This document shows, piece after piece, positions 54,309-64,000 of a stretch of 64,000 bases of DNA; within the stretch, counting starts at the first letter, position 1; each line of letters starts with the position of its first letter. Source of the stretch: Phyto melanocephala (Eukaryota > Arthropoda > Insecta > Diptera > Rhinophoridae); NCBI GenBank assembly GCA_941918925.1, contig OW799235.1:110053076-110117075 (forward strand), given 5' to 3'. A program made the translations under genes and the position numbers. Below the pieces are notes generated by a model that saw only the letters and a program-made list of their open reading frames with translations, ran no database searches and was not told where the DNA came from.

Positions 54309-54314
54309 AATAAA
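54309..54314 (+). terminator. Poly(A) signal of gene 2
   Basis: AATAAA about 48 bases after the stop codon. Confidence 0.55.
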
Positions 54315-54389
54315 AATTCACGGTGTATATAATATCACTTGTCTACTGCATTTATAAATATAGTATGTAAAAGCCTCTTTGATTTCCCA

Positions 54390-56139
54390 CAGTTAAGCTT
54401 CGTACACACGGTTGTCAGATCGTACAATATTGTGTGAAAAATTGGTAGCAAATACCTTACAACCGTGTGAACTGGCAATGTTTGCATAACAATGTTGGCA
54501 GAAAAGTCATTGTCATACCATTGATAGACGGCAACCTGACAACAATATTGTCAGATATATTGCAATCGTCTGAACAACCTTCATCGTTATTGTCAGACCA
54601 TTGAAACATGTTGTCAGATAATTTTATATTGGCAGATGTACAAGTTTTGTGCAAAGGACAATGGCGTCATTGTCATACAAGTTAGTGATGTCAGATGTAT
54701 AAAATGTTGCTTTTAGTATTGTTGAATAGAATGTTGTTTTTAGGAATTTTCTTGTACTTTCTATTATATTTATACATAAAAACAATTAAGAACGTTATAT
54801 TCGACCATGACTAATCTACTATATATGCCACCAGCACTCGCTTGAATTATGCAGATATTAACTTTATCATAATTTACAAAGAAAAGTTGATAGCAAAAAT
54901 ATACATACATATGTTTGTAGTATATGCATAAATATATATAAACACTATAATCATAGACGTCTATACATACATATACAAACTACATAATCTCGGACTTCTA
55001 TACGTTCATACATACTTGCATATACGAAATAATACATGCTAACTATGCCTTTTCATTTGATACCAATATTGTAGAGAGTAAAATTTTAATTATCAAAATA
55101 TAATTATATTTATTGATTTATAGCGTAATCTATTTAACTATTCAAGCCCTTTTATTTAATACCCATATTGAATTACAAATATGTAATTCGCCCTTTTGTA
55201 TTGGACGCCATCTTAAATAAAGAATTTTTGTTAAGCCTACTGTATTTTACAGGTCAAGCCCTTTCATTTGATACCACTATTGATGGCGGTAAGTTTTTAA
55301 TTACAAAAATCATCTTATGTATACAAATTTGTTCGATATTTTGTCATGGCGTTCATCTTGATTTTTATAGGTTATACATGATATTCTGTATTCTACTTGT
55401 CAGTTCCTTTAATTTGATCCCAATATTGCAGGGGGTAAATTAGATAAATTTTGAATAACTAAAATTCACTCATTATACAAATTTGTTCGCCATTCTGTCA
55501 TGACGGCCATCTTGAATTTGAACCTTTTTCATATTTTTTTTACATAAATTGTATACTAGGAAAAATTTAGGAGATTTTTTTAAAAACGTGGGAATTTTAA
55601 GTATGTATCTTCATATGGCATCACTGCAAAACGCTCTTTCAATGCAACAGCTGTTGTGCAAAAAAAAATTGTTAATTTTCTTGCGTGTTTCTTGTTTCAG
55701 TTTAGATTTGTGTCAATAAGTGGAGAACAAAATGAAAATAATAAAAATTATTGTAAATATGAAGAGGACGGTACAGAGTATTCCATTTTAAAATTTGTGA
55801 AAGCTTTTCTAGATCCCCAGACGCTATCGGAATCTAAGATTGTAAAAAAAACATGACCACAGCAATTTCTGACAACAGATCTGCCAATTTTTTTTATACC
55901 GTCATCTGACAACCGTCTAAACTTACAACTTTTTGTCGGACAACATCGTCAGATAATGTTATTGTCAGAACAACATCTGCCAATGAAATTGTCAGCTTTT
56001 CTGACAAAAGTCTTATAACCGTCAGAACTGACAATTTACCTTATGGAAGCAATTCTTCATTGTCATTCCATTGTTAGCATATGTTTAGGTGTAGCAATTA
56101 AGTAAAATCTGACAACCGTCTGTACAGAGCTTTACACTG
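54390..56139. mobile_element. hAT-like element with clustered TGTCAGA motifs
   Basis: Inverted ends share GTACACACGGTTGTCAGAT (left) and GTACAGACGGTTGTCAGAT (right, reverse strand), with CAGT at the outer limit of both. About a dozen copies of TGTCAGA or its complement crowd the first 330 and last 270 bp, as expected of transposase-binding subterminal repeats. The middle (54760-55560) is a loose array of TTTTATTTGATACCxATATTG blocks like those in repeat A, probably a nested repeat. A short frame at 55690-55856 (GEQNENNKNYCKYEEDGTEY) is not recognised. No 8-bp target duplication is clear. Confidence 0.65.
55040..55440 (+). repeat. Loose array of CCTTTTATTTGATACC-type units
   Basis: Four occurrences of (C)CTTT(T/C)ATTTGATACCxATATTG-like text at about 55043, 55143, 55249 and 55401, spaced 100-150 bp, three of them followed by a GCCATCTT-like block. 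The same text occurs at 16660, 16775 and 51640-51830. Confidence 0.5.
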
Positions 56140-57286
56140 GTTTGTGCCAGCTTTTAAAAGTTTTGTTAAACTTTCCCATACATTGTTAATATAAATTTAA
56201 AAGCTTTTTGAAAGATATCTTCTATTCCTATCTTATCAATTTTTTATGCCAACAATGTACTTTCAGATAAGAATTTCAACATTATAACTTTGTAAGATAA
56301 GAAAACAAAGTCTTATACAAAAATTCAAATGTTTCTACTAACATTTTTTACCTCAGTATTTAAACATCTTTGAAACCGTTGAAAGCAAAAAGTACCGATT
56401 TTTGGTTTATCTTTCTATAAAACAAGATATAAAAATTTTCAAAATGATGAAAATAAAAAATAATGCAGCATATTTAGTGATGTTTTTAAGTAAGATATTA
56501 AAAAAAAAGAAATAAGTATTACATAAATATGTAATAAAAAAGAACACTCACACTTTAAAGTAGAAATAATATTTTGTGAAAATAATGTTATGTGATTGTG
56601 TGTTACAAAATCAAGTCAGAGATAACAAAAGTCTCCAAATATCGTCTGCCGTACTTAAATATTTGTTATTACAAATATCTACAAACAAAGATAAGATTAA
56701 AATATTACTCATTCCAAACAACAAGTATTTTTTTTTTATATTGATGAATCAAATCTTAGTAAAAAAAAATATGGAGAGTTTGAAAATTGTGTGTTTTATT
56801 TTGCGTTTTTATGGCCTCATTTCCGTTAAACAGGGTGCCACAAGTATTATTGTTCACGTAAATTTTTGTACTTACAATATATTTTATGACTAATGGCTCC
56901 TTTTGCAATCTATGATTATCTTAATATAACATAACGTTAATTTTTTGCGTTTTACCATGTATACTATACTATAAAGAAGTATTATTGGTTTGTTTACAAA
57001 AAATCGTACAAGGAAATATTTTTTGAACATTTTTATGGCGGTGTGTACAGAAAAGAGCTGCACAAGCATAAGCAAAATGGCTTACAAGTAATCTCACTAT
57101 TAGCAAACTCAATGTAAAAAAAATCTTAATAAATACTTTAGCTCAGTTCATATTAGTCACATATTTGCTCAAATATTTTTGAAAAATATTTATTTAATTT
57201 AATGTAGTTTTCCTTTCACCAAGTATAGTCAAATTATGAATATATGAATTAATATTGCTATTGAGTTTCAAAGCAAGAGCTTTTTA
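56140..57286. other. AT-rich DNA without recognised genes
   Basis: No coding block or repeat identified. Confidence 0.5.
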
Positions 57287-57640
57287 CAACCTTCACAGCG
57301 AGTGTAAGGATATATAAAGGTTTGTCATTCCGTGTGAAATTTCTACAGTTTTCATATCCGACCCCACAAAGTAGATATTTTCTAAAAGCTTATGAATAGG
57401 GGAGTCAATTAATCATTGTCTGATTGTCAGTCTGTCCGTGTGTATGTTCAAATCAACGTTTTGAAGCCCCCAGATATTTCCAAAAACCGTGTATCGGTAT
57501 TGAAAATCAGACAAATCGCTTACTAAACAACTGAAATATGATGGAAAAACCTACACCACCTCGTTCGAATCCCAGTTAAGACAAAAATTTATTTTAATTT
57601 TTTTTCTATTTTTTTTTAAAACAATTTTAAATCATTTAAA
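57287..57640 (+). repeat. Repeat A, 5' part
   Basis: Has ACCTTCACAGCGAGTGTAAG, GGTTTGTCATTCCGTGTGAA, CCGACCCCACAAAGTAGATA, GGGGAGTCAATTAATCATTG and GAAGCCCCCAG. It ends with the B-box-like GTTCGAATCCCAGTTAAGAC at 57563-57582, then T-rich sequence. Confidence 0.7.
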
Positions 57641-59822
57641 TCATACTTTTCAATGACTATAACATATCGTCTGTCTTACTAAGAAGTTTTTTAGTAATGA
57701 CTTAATAATGTGATACATAAGTAATTTCTTTTAACATTTGTTAAGATAAACACACAAATACAAAACTTTTTATAATTCTTATTTAGTTTAAGACAGTATA
57801 AGTAACAACGTTTTAGCAAAGCAGTTCATATAGATTTTCACTGATTTTTTAATTTCAAAATAACATATTGCAGAATAATCAAACCGAATTTTCGTTTTTA
57901 AAATAATTGAAGGACTTCTGTAAGCCCATATTATTAATGGGTAATTGTTGTTATTTTTACTAAAATCCAGTACTATTTGCCAAATTGTAAGTAGTGAAAA
58001 AGTGTTTTCTAGTACTTTCAATTAATTTTTTTGTAATGTGTTATTTTGCTGGGATAACCAAAGTTACTCAACATATTTCCAAAATTAAAACAGAGTCCCA
58101 GGCTTTACCATAAAAAAATATTGAAGAATAGAAAAAGCTTAAAGAGATCAAAGTTGGATTAATATAAAGCTGAATCAGAATAAATATTAAATAAAAAAAT
58201 AAATTATTACACGAGTATAAAAGTGATTATTTTGTTAATCAATATAAGTACTATAAAAGAAATAATTTATACTTAAAATTAGTTTTATTATTTTTTTTTT
58301 CTTTTTTGATTTGCTATTTCCGCATGTACGATTTAATAATTTTTTCTTAATCATAATAAATTTAAAAACTGTATACCATTTCGATATAAAACATATACAT
58401 ATGTATATTATATTTAGCTGTACATTTTTATATTTTTTGAGTTAAAACAATTCCTAAGTTATATTCATAACGTTAAAATTAAAAATGTTAACAATTGTGA
58501 AAACTATTTCCCTTGGATACCTTACATGTAACCAAAACAACATTTTATTCTATTCTACTTTGAGTTGTTTTTAATATAAATACGGTTTAAAAATACTTTG
58601 TCATAACAGCTAGTTTGTTATTAAATTTTTTGTAAAATTGTTTTCCCATCACTTAGTTCGAGCAGCGAAAAAATATGTTTTTTTGCAATTCTTTTTTTTT
58701 TGTTAGAAAATTTCTTTTTTGCGGGTTAAATAAACATGTTCTATGTGGGAGCACCTCGGTGTGAGTGTGTTCGTAAAAACATGCCACTAATTAAGTTTTG
58801 ATTAATTAGGGCTTTTCATTGTGCAATAACAAAAATACCATAAAGTAAATAAAAAAAATAAATTTAAATTTGTAGCGAGAGATAGAGAGGAGCAACAAAA
58901 TAGCAGAATGCCTGGACTTAATATCTAAGCAAACTATTTAGAATTTAAAATAAATTTATAGAATAATGAAACTTTAAAAGAAAAAAATCTGAATAATACA
59001 TTTTTTTAAATATAAATTATTTGACAATTATTTAAAAAAAAATTAATATTAAGATTTATAAATATATATAATTTTTTTATCACTAAATTATATTTCAATC
59101 TTAACAACTGATCTCAAACTAAAGTAAAATTTTTTTATGGTAATTTTATATAATTTTACCACTAATTCGACTATCAAAATCTTTAAAAGATTAATTTCAT
59201 TGCACATTGCAACGATCAAATATTTATGCTGTTTAGCGTGGCCAGATAAATGCAAATTTGAAAGAAAAAAAAACTATAAAAAATCAGTATAAATTAATAA
59301 ACAGGTTAAAAACTAGTTTCTTGTTTGTATAGAAAATGTGTTCAAAAACAACAAGTTAATAATTTATTATTATAAGCCACTAATAACGTGTTTATATTGT
59401 ACACGAAATATTTATAAAAAGCTACATGCTCATGTGATACTGACGTCACGATCATCATGTTGATTTAATTTTTTTAAGAGCCGGTAGTAGTGGCTACATT
59501 CGATAAAACTTTGTTAGTACACGACATGAATTTTGTCACACAACTCATATGTGAAACATGTGGCCAAAGCAATGTTAATGGCTGCATATACATATGTATG
59601 CTTCTAGTATACGGCAGTGATTTTTTACTGGTTCAACTGGTGACAAAGTGATTTAATATTGGGTCAAAACTCTAATAATTTTAGCATTAGGATGTCATTA
59701 GAGATCATATGTTTAAATTAATAAGTATACATTTATATACATTTCTTTCAGGGTACACTTGAAATGCATATCGTCGCTGCTCCGACATAATCAGATATGT
59801 GGCAATTATTTTTTTGGTTATA
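57641..59822. other. AT-rich DNA without recognised genes
   Basis: Low-complexity A/T sequence. I see no coding block or repeat that I can name. Confidence 0.5.
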
Positions 59823-60441
59823 AAGGGTGGTTACATTTTAATGGCAGATATTGATTTTGAATAAAACACAAGTTATTTGGGAAATTATTGTCATTTCTTT
59901 TTATTATGATAATAGTGATAAGGGTTAATTATGTATGGAACAAAATATCGGGCAAATGGTCGTCGCGACCACGGCGGCACACGTCCATCCGATGGTCCAA
60001 ATTTTCAATGACAATGTTGATGTTCAATTGTTGGGCATGATGATGAGTCGAGGTGGACTGCTCTTTTGCCTCACTATCGCGAAAAACAGCAATGTTTTCC
60101 GTTCAACGAACTAAGAAGGCATTCACTGATTTTTTCAAATTTTATACAGACCTGTTTTGTTGAAATTTAAATATTTTTCACAATTCTCCCGATTGTGGAC
60201 CAATTTGAACGGTTATGTTGACCAAAAGAATCACGAAGTAAGTGCATGAAATACATTTTTATTTGAACGCCCATTTTCATAATAAGCCTGAATAACTTTA
60301 ACGCGTCGGTCAATTGTGTATCTTTCCATGTTTCAAATTGAATTTGTCTGATATTGATAAATGTCAAATGAAATACAGAAAAAAGGTTGACGTTTAGGTG
60401 TGGTTCATTTTCAATATCGGCTCTCAAAAATTACTACCATT
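59823..60441 (-). mobile_element. Tc1/mariner-superfamily fossil, second copy of the 2344 element
   Basis: TA-flanked, left AAGGGTGGTTACATTTTAAT and right end ATTACTACCAT with GATATTGAA-type inverted text. On the minus strand it reads SFGQHNRSNWSTIGRIVKNI, the N-terminal helix-turn-helix, preceded by a frameshifted TIDQR-like start. The plus-strand text GTCCAAATTTTCAATGACAA and TTCCGTTCAACGAACTAAGA is shared with 2344-2935, so both carry the same internal deletion that removed the DDE domain. Orientation is the same as copy 1. Confidence 0.75.
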
Positions 60442-60749
60442 TACATCTATCTACCAAACCGTTGTCATTTCATCTCGCTGATCTGAATACACTACTTCCG
60501 TCACTGTGCTTGATGTAACACAAAGTAACTGTACGTAACTGTACTTGACCTAAAGCAGCACCTCAAAATGACAACAAAAGAAGGGTGCAATATTTTATTT
60601 TCTGTTGTTTTCTTCCTTGTGATAATCAATTTACTAACTAAAAACCAAAATAAACACATTTGGACCACAAATATTACTTCAAAAATCTCTGTTTATAAAA
60701 AATTTTTGACAGCTACATCTGCATATGTGACAGCGCATAGAATTAAAAA

Positions 60750-61428
60750 ACAAGTAAGAGCGCTATATTCGGCCGTGTCGAATCTTATATACCCTTCAAA
60801 ACGTGTAGTCATGCAATAACAGTAGTTATTTCCTTCCATATGAAAAACGTACATACATATAAAAACATCCCATTGTAAAATTATAAATTCACTTATGTAT
60901 GTTAAAGAAAAAAAAAAAAATTTAAAAAAAAAAAAAATAATAATAAAAATATAAATAACATATTAAATAAAAAATAAAAAAAAAAATAAAAAAAAAATTA
61001 AAAAAAAATTTTTTTGGCTCAGCTGGGATTTGATGCCACGTTTTCTCTAACCAGTATACACGTATGTATGTATGTATGTATGTATGTTGTTGTTGTAATG
61101 TTGTTTTTGTGAAAAAAAATCGAGGTGGTCGTGGGTTTTTGCTCATATCTTAGTTGTTTATGTACCGATGTTTCTGATTTTCAACACCGATCTACTCCCG
61201 AATATTTCTGATATTTTAATGCCTTACCCGGGTCCAACCTATGTCGGGGGGCTTCAAAAAGTTGATTTCAACATACGCACGGACAGACTGACAGAGCTTA
61301 ATCGACTCCCCTATTCATAAGCTTTCAGAAAATATATACTTTATGGGGTCGGAAATGAAAATTGCAGAAATTTCACACGGAATGACAAACCTATATATAC
61401 CCTTTTTCACTGTGTGAAGGGTATAACA
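60750..61428 (-). repeat. Repeat A copy, reversed
   Basis: Read on the minus strand it starts ATACCCTTCACACAGTGAAA, then GGGTATATATAGGTTTGTCA, GACCCCATAAAGTATATA, GGGGAGTCGATTAAGCTCTG, GAAGCCCCCCGACATAGG, a (CATA)n run, GGCATCAAATCCCAGCTGAG and an A/T-only tract (60908-61015 on the plus strand). It ends with CGGCCGAATATAGCGCTCTT and ACTTGTT. Same order as at 29440-30133. Confidence 0.8.
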
Positions 61429-62791
61429 ATTAAAAGCACATTGCAAAAAATAACAATAAATAAGCTGCTAATAAAACACGATAGATGCATTGACATTAAT
61501 TTTATTGCTATATATTTTAGCGTCATTTTTATATTACACACTCCTTTAAAGCATTTCCATACATAAATATTAGATATTATCGTATGTATTAAGTACAAAG
61601 TAATATTATTAGATTCTAGTTAAATAGCATTTTATGCTACTTTGATACCCACAACTGCCTTTGTATGCGAGATAAAAATATTTAATATTAATTGCGATCT
61701 AAACTTTAAAAGAATTGTTTCTCATTTAAAAGCTGAACGGCTTTTCTTTGAAGTAACTTCGCGTACACATTTTAAGTATATATGAAAGATTAGCATTTAC
61801 TTATTAAAGTTTTATGAGTTAAAATATCACTCAGGGATGTGTAAACGTTGGCACAAATGCACTTTTTAGCAATATGTAAAAACAATCAGTCAATATCGCC
61901 TCGAATGACTAATTTAGCACTAAAGAATTCGAATGTATCTAATCTAATCAAAGCAGATAATGTGCTAAAGTCATCTAATTAAGCCTTTATACACTTTATA
62001 AATTACATATAGTTTGTCAGCAAGAGATGTATCCTAAATGAACTTTTTATATTTCAATCTGAACGACGAATAATCTTTTTCGTAACTTTTCAACATTATT
62101 AATTGTTAAGTTTACCTTCATATAAGTTCTTAGTACTAATGAACTTCAGTGTTTGTTTTTGGTAACTGTTAAGTTAATTCATATGTTAAATCTTATCTTG
62201 CATCCCTGATGTCAATACTTACATATATATTCTTTTAAAGAAAATTCCTTTCCTAAAAAGTTAAGATGTTGAAGTCGCAACAGCAAAAGTTTATTTCGGT
62301 TTTATAATCAGCCAAAAATTCCCTCACACTTAAATAATTCAAAATAAAACTAATAAAACAAAAACATAATTTTATTAATATGTTTTAAAATGTCGGTTCT
62401 TCAAGTAGTATGCATCAAAATATATGTATTTTCATTTTATTCCTAAATTTCATATCTCCAATGCATTATTTTCCATTTCTGCTCGGTCACAAAAACAAAA
62501 TTCTTCTTACTTCACTTTAATGTAAATAAAGTGAAAAATATGTTCCCGTTTCTATGTTTGCATAAACTCCATATGGACCCTATTATATAGTGAGATGTGG
62601 TTTAAAAATAAAAAAAATATATGTAGAGCAACAAAGCGCACCTTATATTTGAATATCATTAAAAACTTTTTTCACAGTTTTACTCTAAAAAGCCAAAAAA
62701 AAAAAGGCTACATAAAATCTATACACTTTTTTTCAACATGTGCTAATAATATCTCAATTTTTTTTTCTCTCTCTCTTTGTATAATTTTTAG
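61429..62791. other. AT-rich DNA without recognised genes
   Basis: No coding block recognised until the candidate exon at 62792. The last 60 bases are a strong C/T tract typical of an intron end. Confidence 0.5.
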
Positions 62792-62875
62792 TTTTGTTTG
62801 CCTGCTGCACCCAGGAAACGGAAGCATTACGTCGGGTATTGCGTGGTCGTAGAACTTTTACACGCAGTTATTTCA
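62792..62875 (+). CDS. Candidate internal exon of an unidentified gene
   Basis: An 84-bp segment lies between a strong acceptor (CTCTCTCTCTTTGTATAATT then TTTAG) and a GTAAGT donor at 62876. GC content jumps compared with the flanks. Two frames are open: one reads CTQETEALRRVLRGRRTFTR and SYF, rich in Arg and protein-like; the other reads APRKRKHYVGYCVVVELLHA. I favour the first but recognise neither. Neighbouring exons are not in the window or not visible. Confidence 0.4.
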
Positions 62876-64000
62876 GTAAGTATAAAAGCGATGTATGTAT
62901 GTGTACATGTTAATTATGATTATTTTATATTTTTCGCTTTTTCTTTTATTTAAAAAAAAAATTATACATTTCTTTTTGTACTATATGCCCCTAACAACAG
63001 GATTGATTGCAAGGATTCTGTTTCATCACTATTTTTTCACCTTTTTTTTTTAATTTACTAAAAAAAAATTTACATATTGTTTTTTGTTAATATAAATGTG
63101 ATTGTTTACGGCTCACAGTGGGACATTAAGCTATAATATTGTAAAAAATTTATATTTTTTTTGTACAAATGAACTTGGTTCAAATAAATAGTAAATTTAA
63201 TGAAAGTTGTTCAGACCTAACTTAAAAAATGCTGTAGACAGCAGTCCCCTGCGTAGGCGCAGAAAACTTAACCTATTTAAGATTCGAAACATCGGCTTCG
63301 CTATAGCTTTCCGCTAAGCGCAGGGACTTTCAACTCTTGTATACTCCAAACGATTAAAACGCTGATTTAAAGTTTCCTGCATGAAATTACTACTGCGTCC
63401 TATCGACTGTATTCTGCTTCAGCCATATAATAATTGCCCAATTTACAACTAATTGTAGAAGTTGCATGTCGTCGAATTTTAAAACAGTTATATATATATT
63501 TTTTTTGATAATAAGTCTACTGATATATAATGCAACACATACCTATGTTATATAATCTCGTTTAAATACATTAGAGGTGGAAAATTAATTGAGAATTAAA
63601 AAAAGTTAATTTCTTACAATGTACAAATACTACGATAGGTTGTATCACTATAAGTTGTACCCATAGTTACTATGAAAGTATAAGAAATAGTAGAACAGTT
63701 TTGAAATAGCGAAGTCATCTACAAGATTTTAAATTCTCTGCGTCAGGCCGAGGTCCGCTTTCGTAAGCGGAGCGTTAACAGCTTTCTTTGGGAAACTATT
63801 ATTACTGTTAACTTTAACTAACATATGCATAAAATTTTCCAAAGGTTTATAGAACTGATTCCCTATAGACATTTAATTAATAAACTTTTAATATACCTAT
63901 GTTAACTTAAATGAATACAGCAATGACTCTCTATAAACTAATAGTTTATGAAAGTTTAATTTGAAATTCAAATTTTTTTATTATGTACGAGTATCGAATT
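62876..64000. other. AT-rich DNA with two GC-rich hairpins
   Basis: Probably an intron if 62792-62875 is an exon. The segment 63240-63330 is GC-richer and has inverted AGTCCC/TGCG and CGCAGGGACT arms. At 63751-63766 CCGCTT-TCGT-AAGCGG is a perfect 6-bp hairpin. Nothing else is recognised. Confidence 0.4.

Noticed and set aside
60568..60819. Plus-strand frame starting ATG with a hydrophobic N-terminus (MTTKEGCNILFSVVFFLVII)
   Set aside because: Its second half runs into the end of repeat A, it has no homology that I know, and no promoter or splice evidence. Chance remains the simpler reading.

Overview
The window is AT-rich nuclear DNA from an insect, most likely a higher fly (Brachycera). 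The grounds are the gene content (an axonemal dynein heavy chain with GT-AG introns and a pair of small secreted, cuticle-type genes whose first exon codes only for Met), the mariner/Tc1 fossils, and the abundant dispersed repeats. I saw no tRNA, rRNA, CRISPR array or bacterial-style operon. Species and chromosome cannot be fixed from sequence alone.

Positions 1-37222: the 3' part of one large plus-strand gene. Thirteen exons between 534 and 37076 code for about the last 1,000 residues of an axonemal dynein heavy chain (end of AAA5, AAA6 and the C-terminal domain). The 5' part of the gene lies upstream of the window. Exon phases match at every junction except exon 3 to exon 4, where about 7 residues are missing and a microexon is suspected. 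The introns are large (up to 8.5 kb) and full of mobile elements: mariner/Tc1 fossils, two dispersed repeat families (called A and B here), a family with CCCAG(T/C)AAAAATT ends, a MITE of unknown class, a non-LTR reverse transcriptase fossil, and two copies of transposase-like families that I recognise as widespread but cannot place in a named superfamily. The most striking is a 2.4-kb element at 19651-22089 with inverted repeats of 0.55-0.6 kb.

Positions 37223-49000: intergenic. It holds two inverted copies of an internally deleted mariner-like element, a mariner fossil, repeat B, LINE remains and a small coding-like block on the minus strand.

Positions 48677-54314: two tandem paralogous plus-strand genes. 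Gene 1 (49165-50404) codes for a signal peptide followed by seven 45-residue repeats. Each of the first six repeats ends in RQRR, a furin-type site, so the product may be a polyprotein of small secreted peptides. Gene 2 (53599-54261) is a short paralog with one frameshift. Both have a TATA box 31 bp before a TCAT start motif, and both share an upstream block flanked by an inverted repeat whose two arms differ between genes but stay complementary.

Positions 54315-64000: a hAT-like element rich in TGTCAGA motifs, more repeat A, another mariner-like copy related to the one at 2344, one candidate exon (62792-62875), and AT-rich DNA with two GC-rich hairpins near the end.
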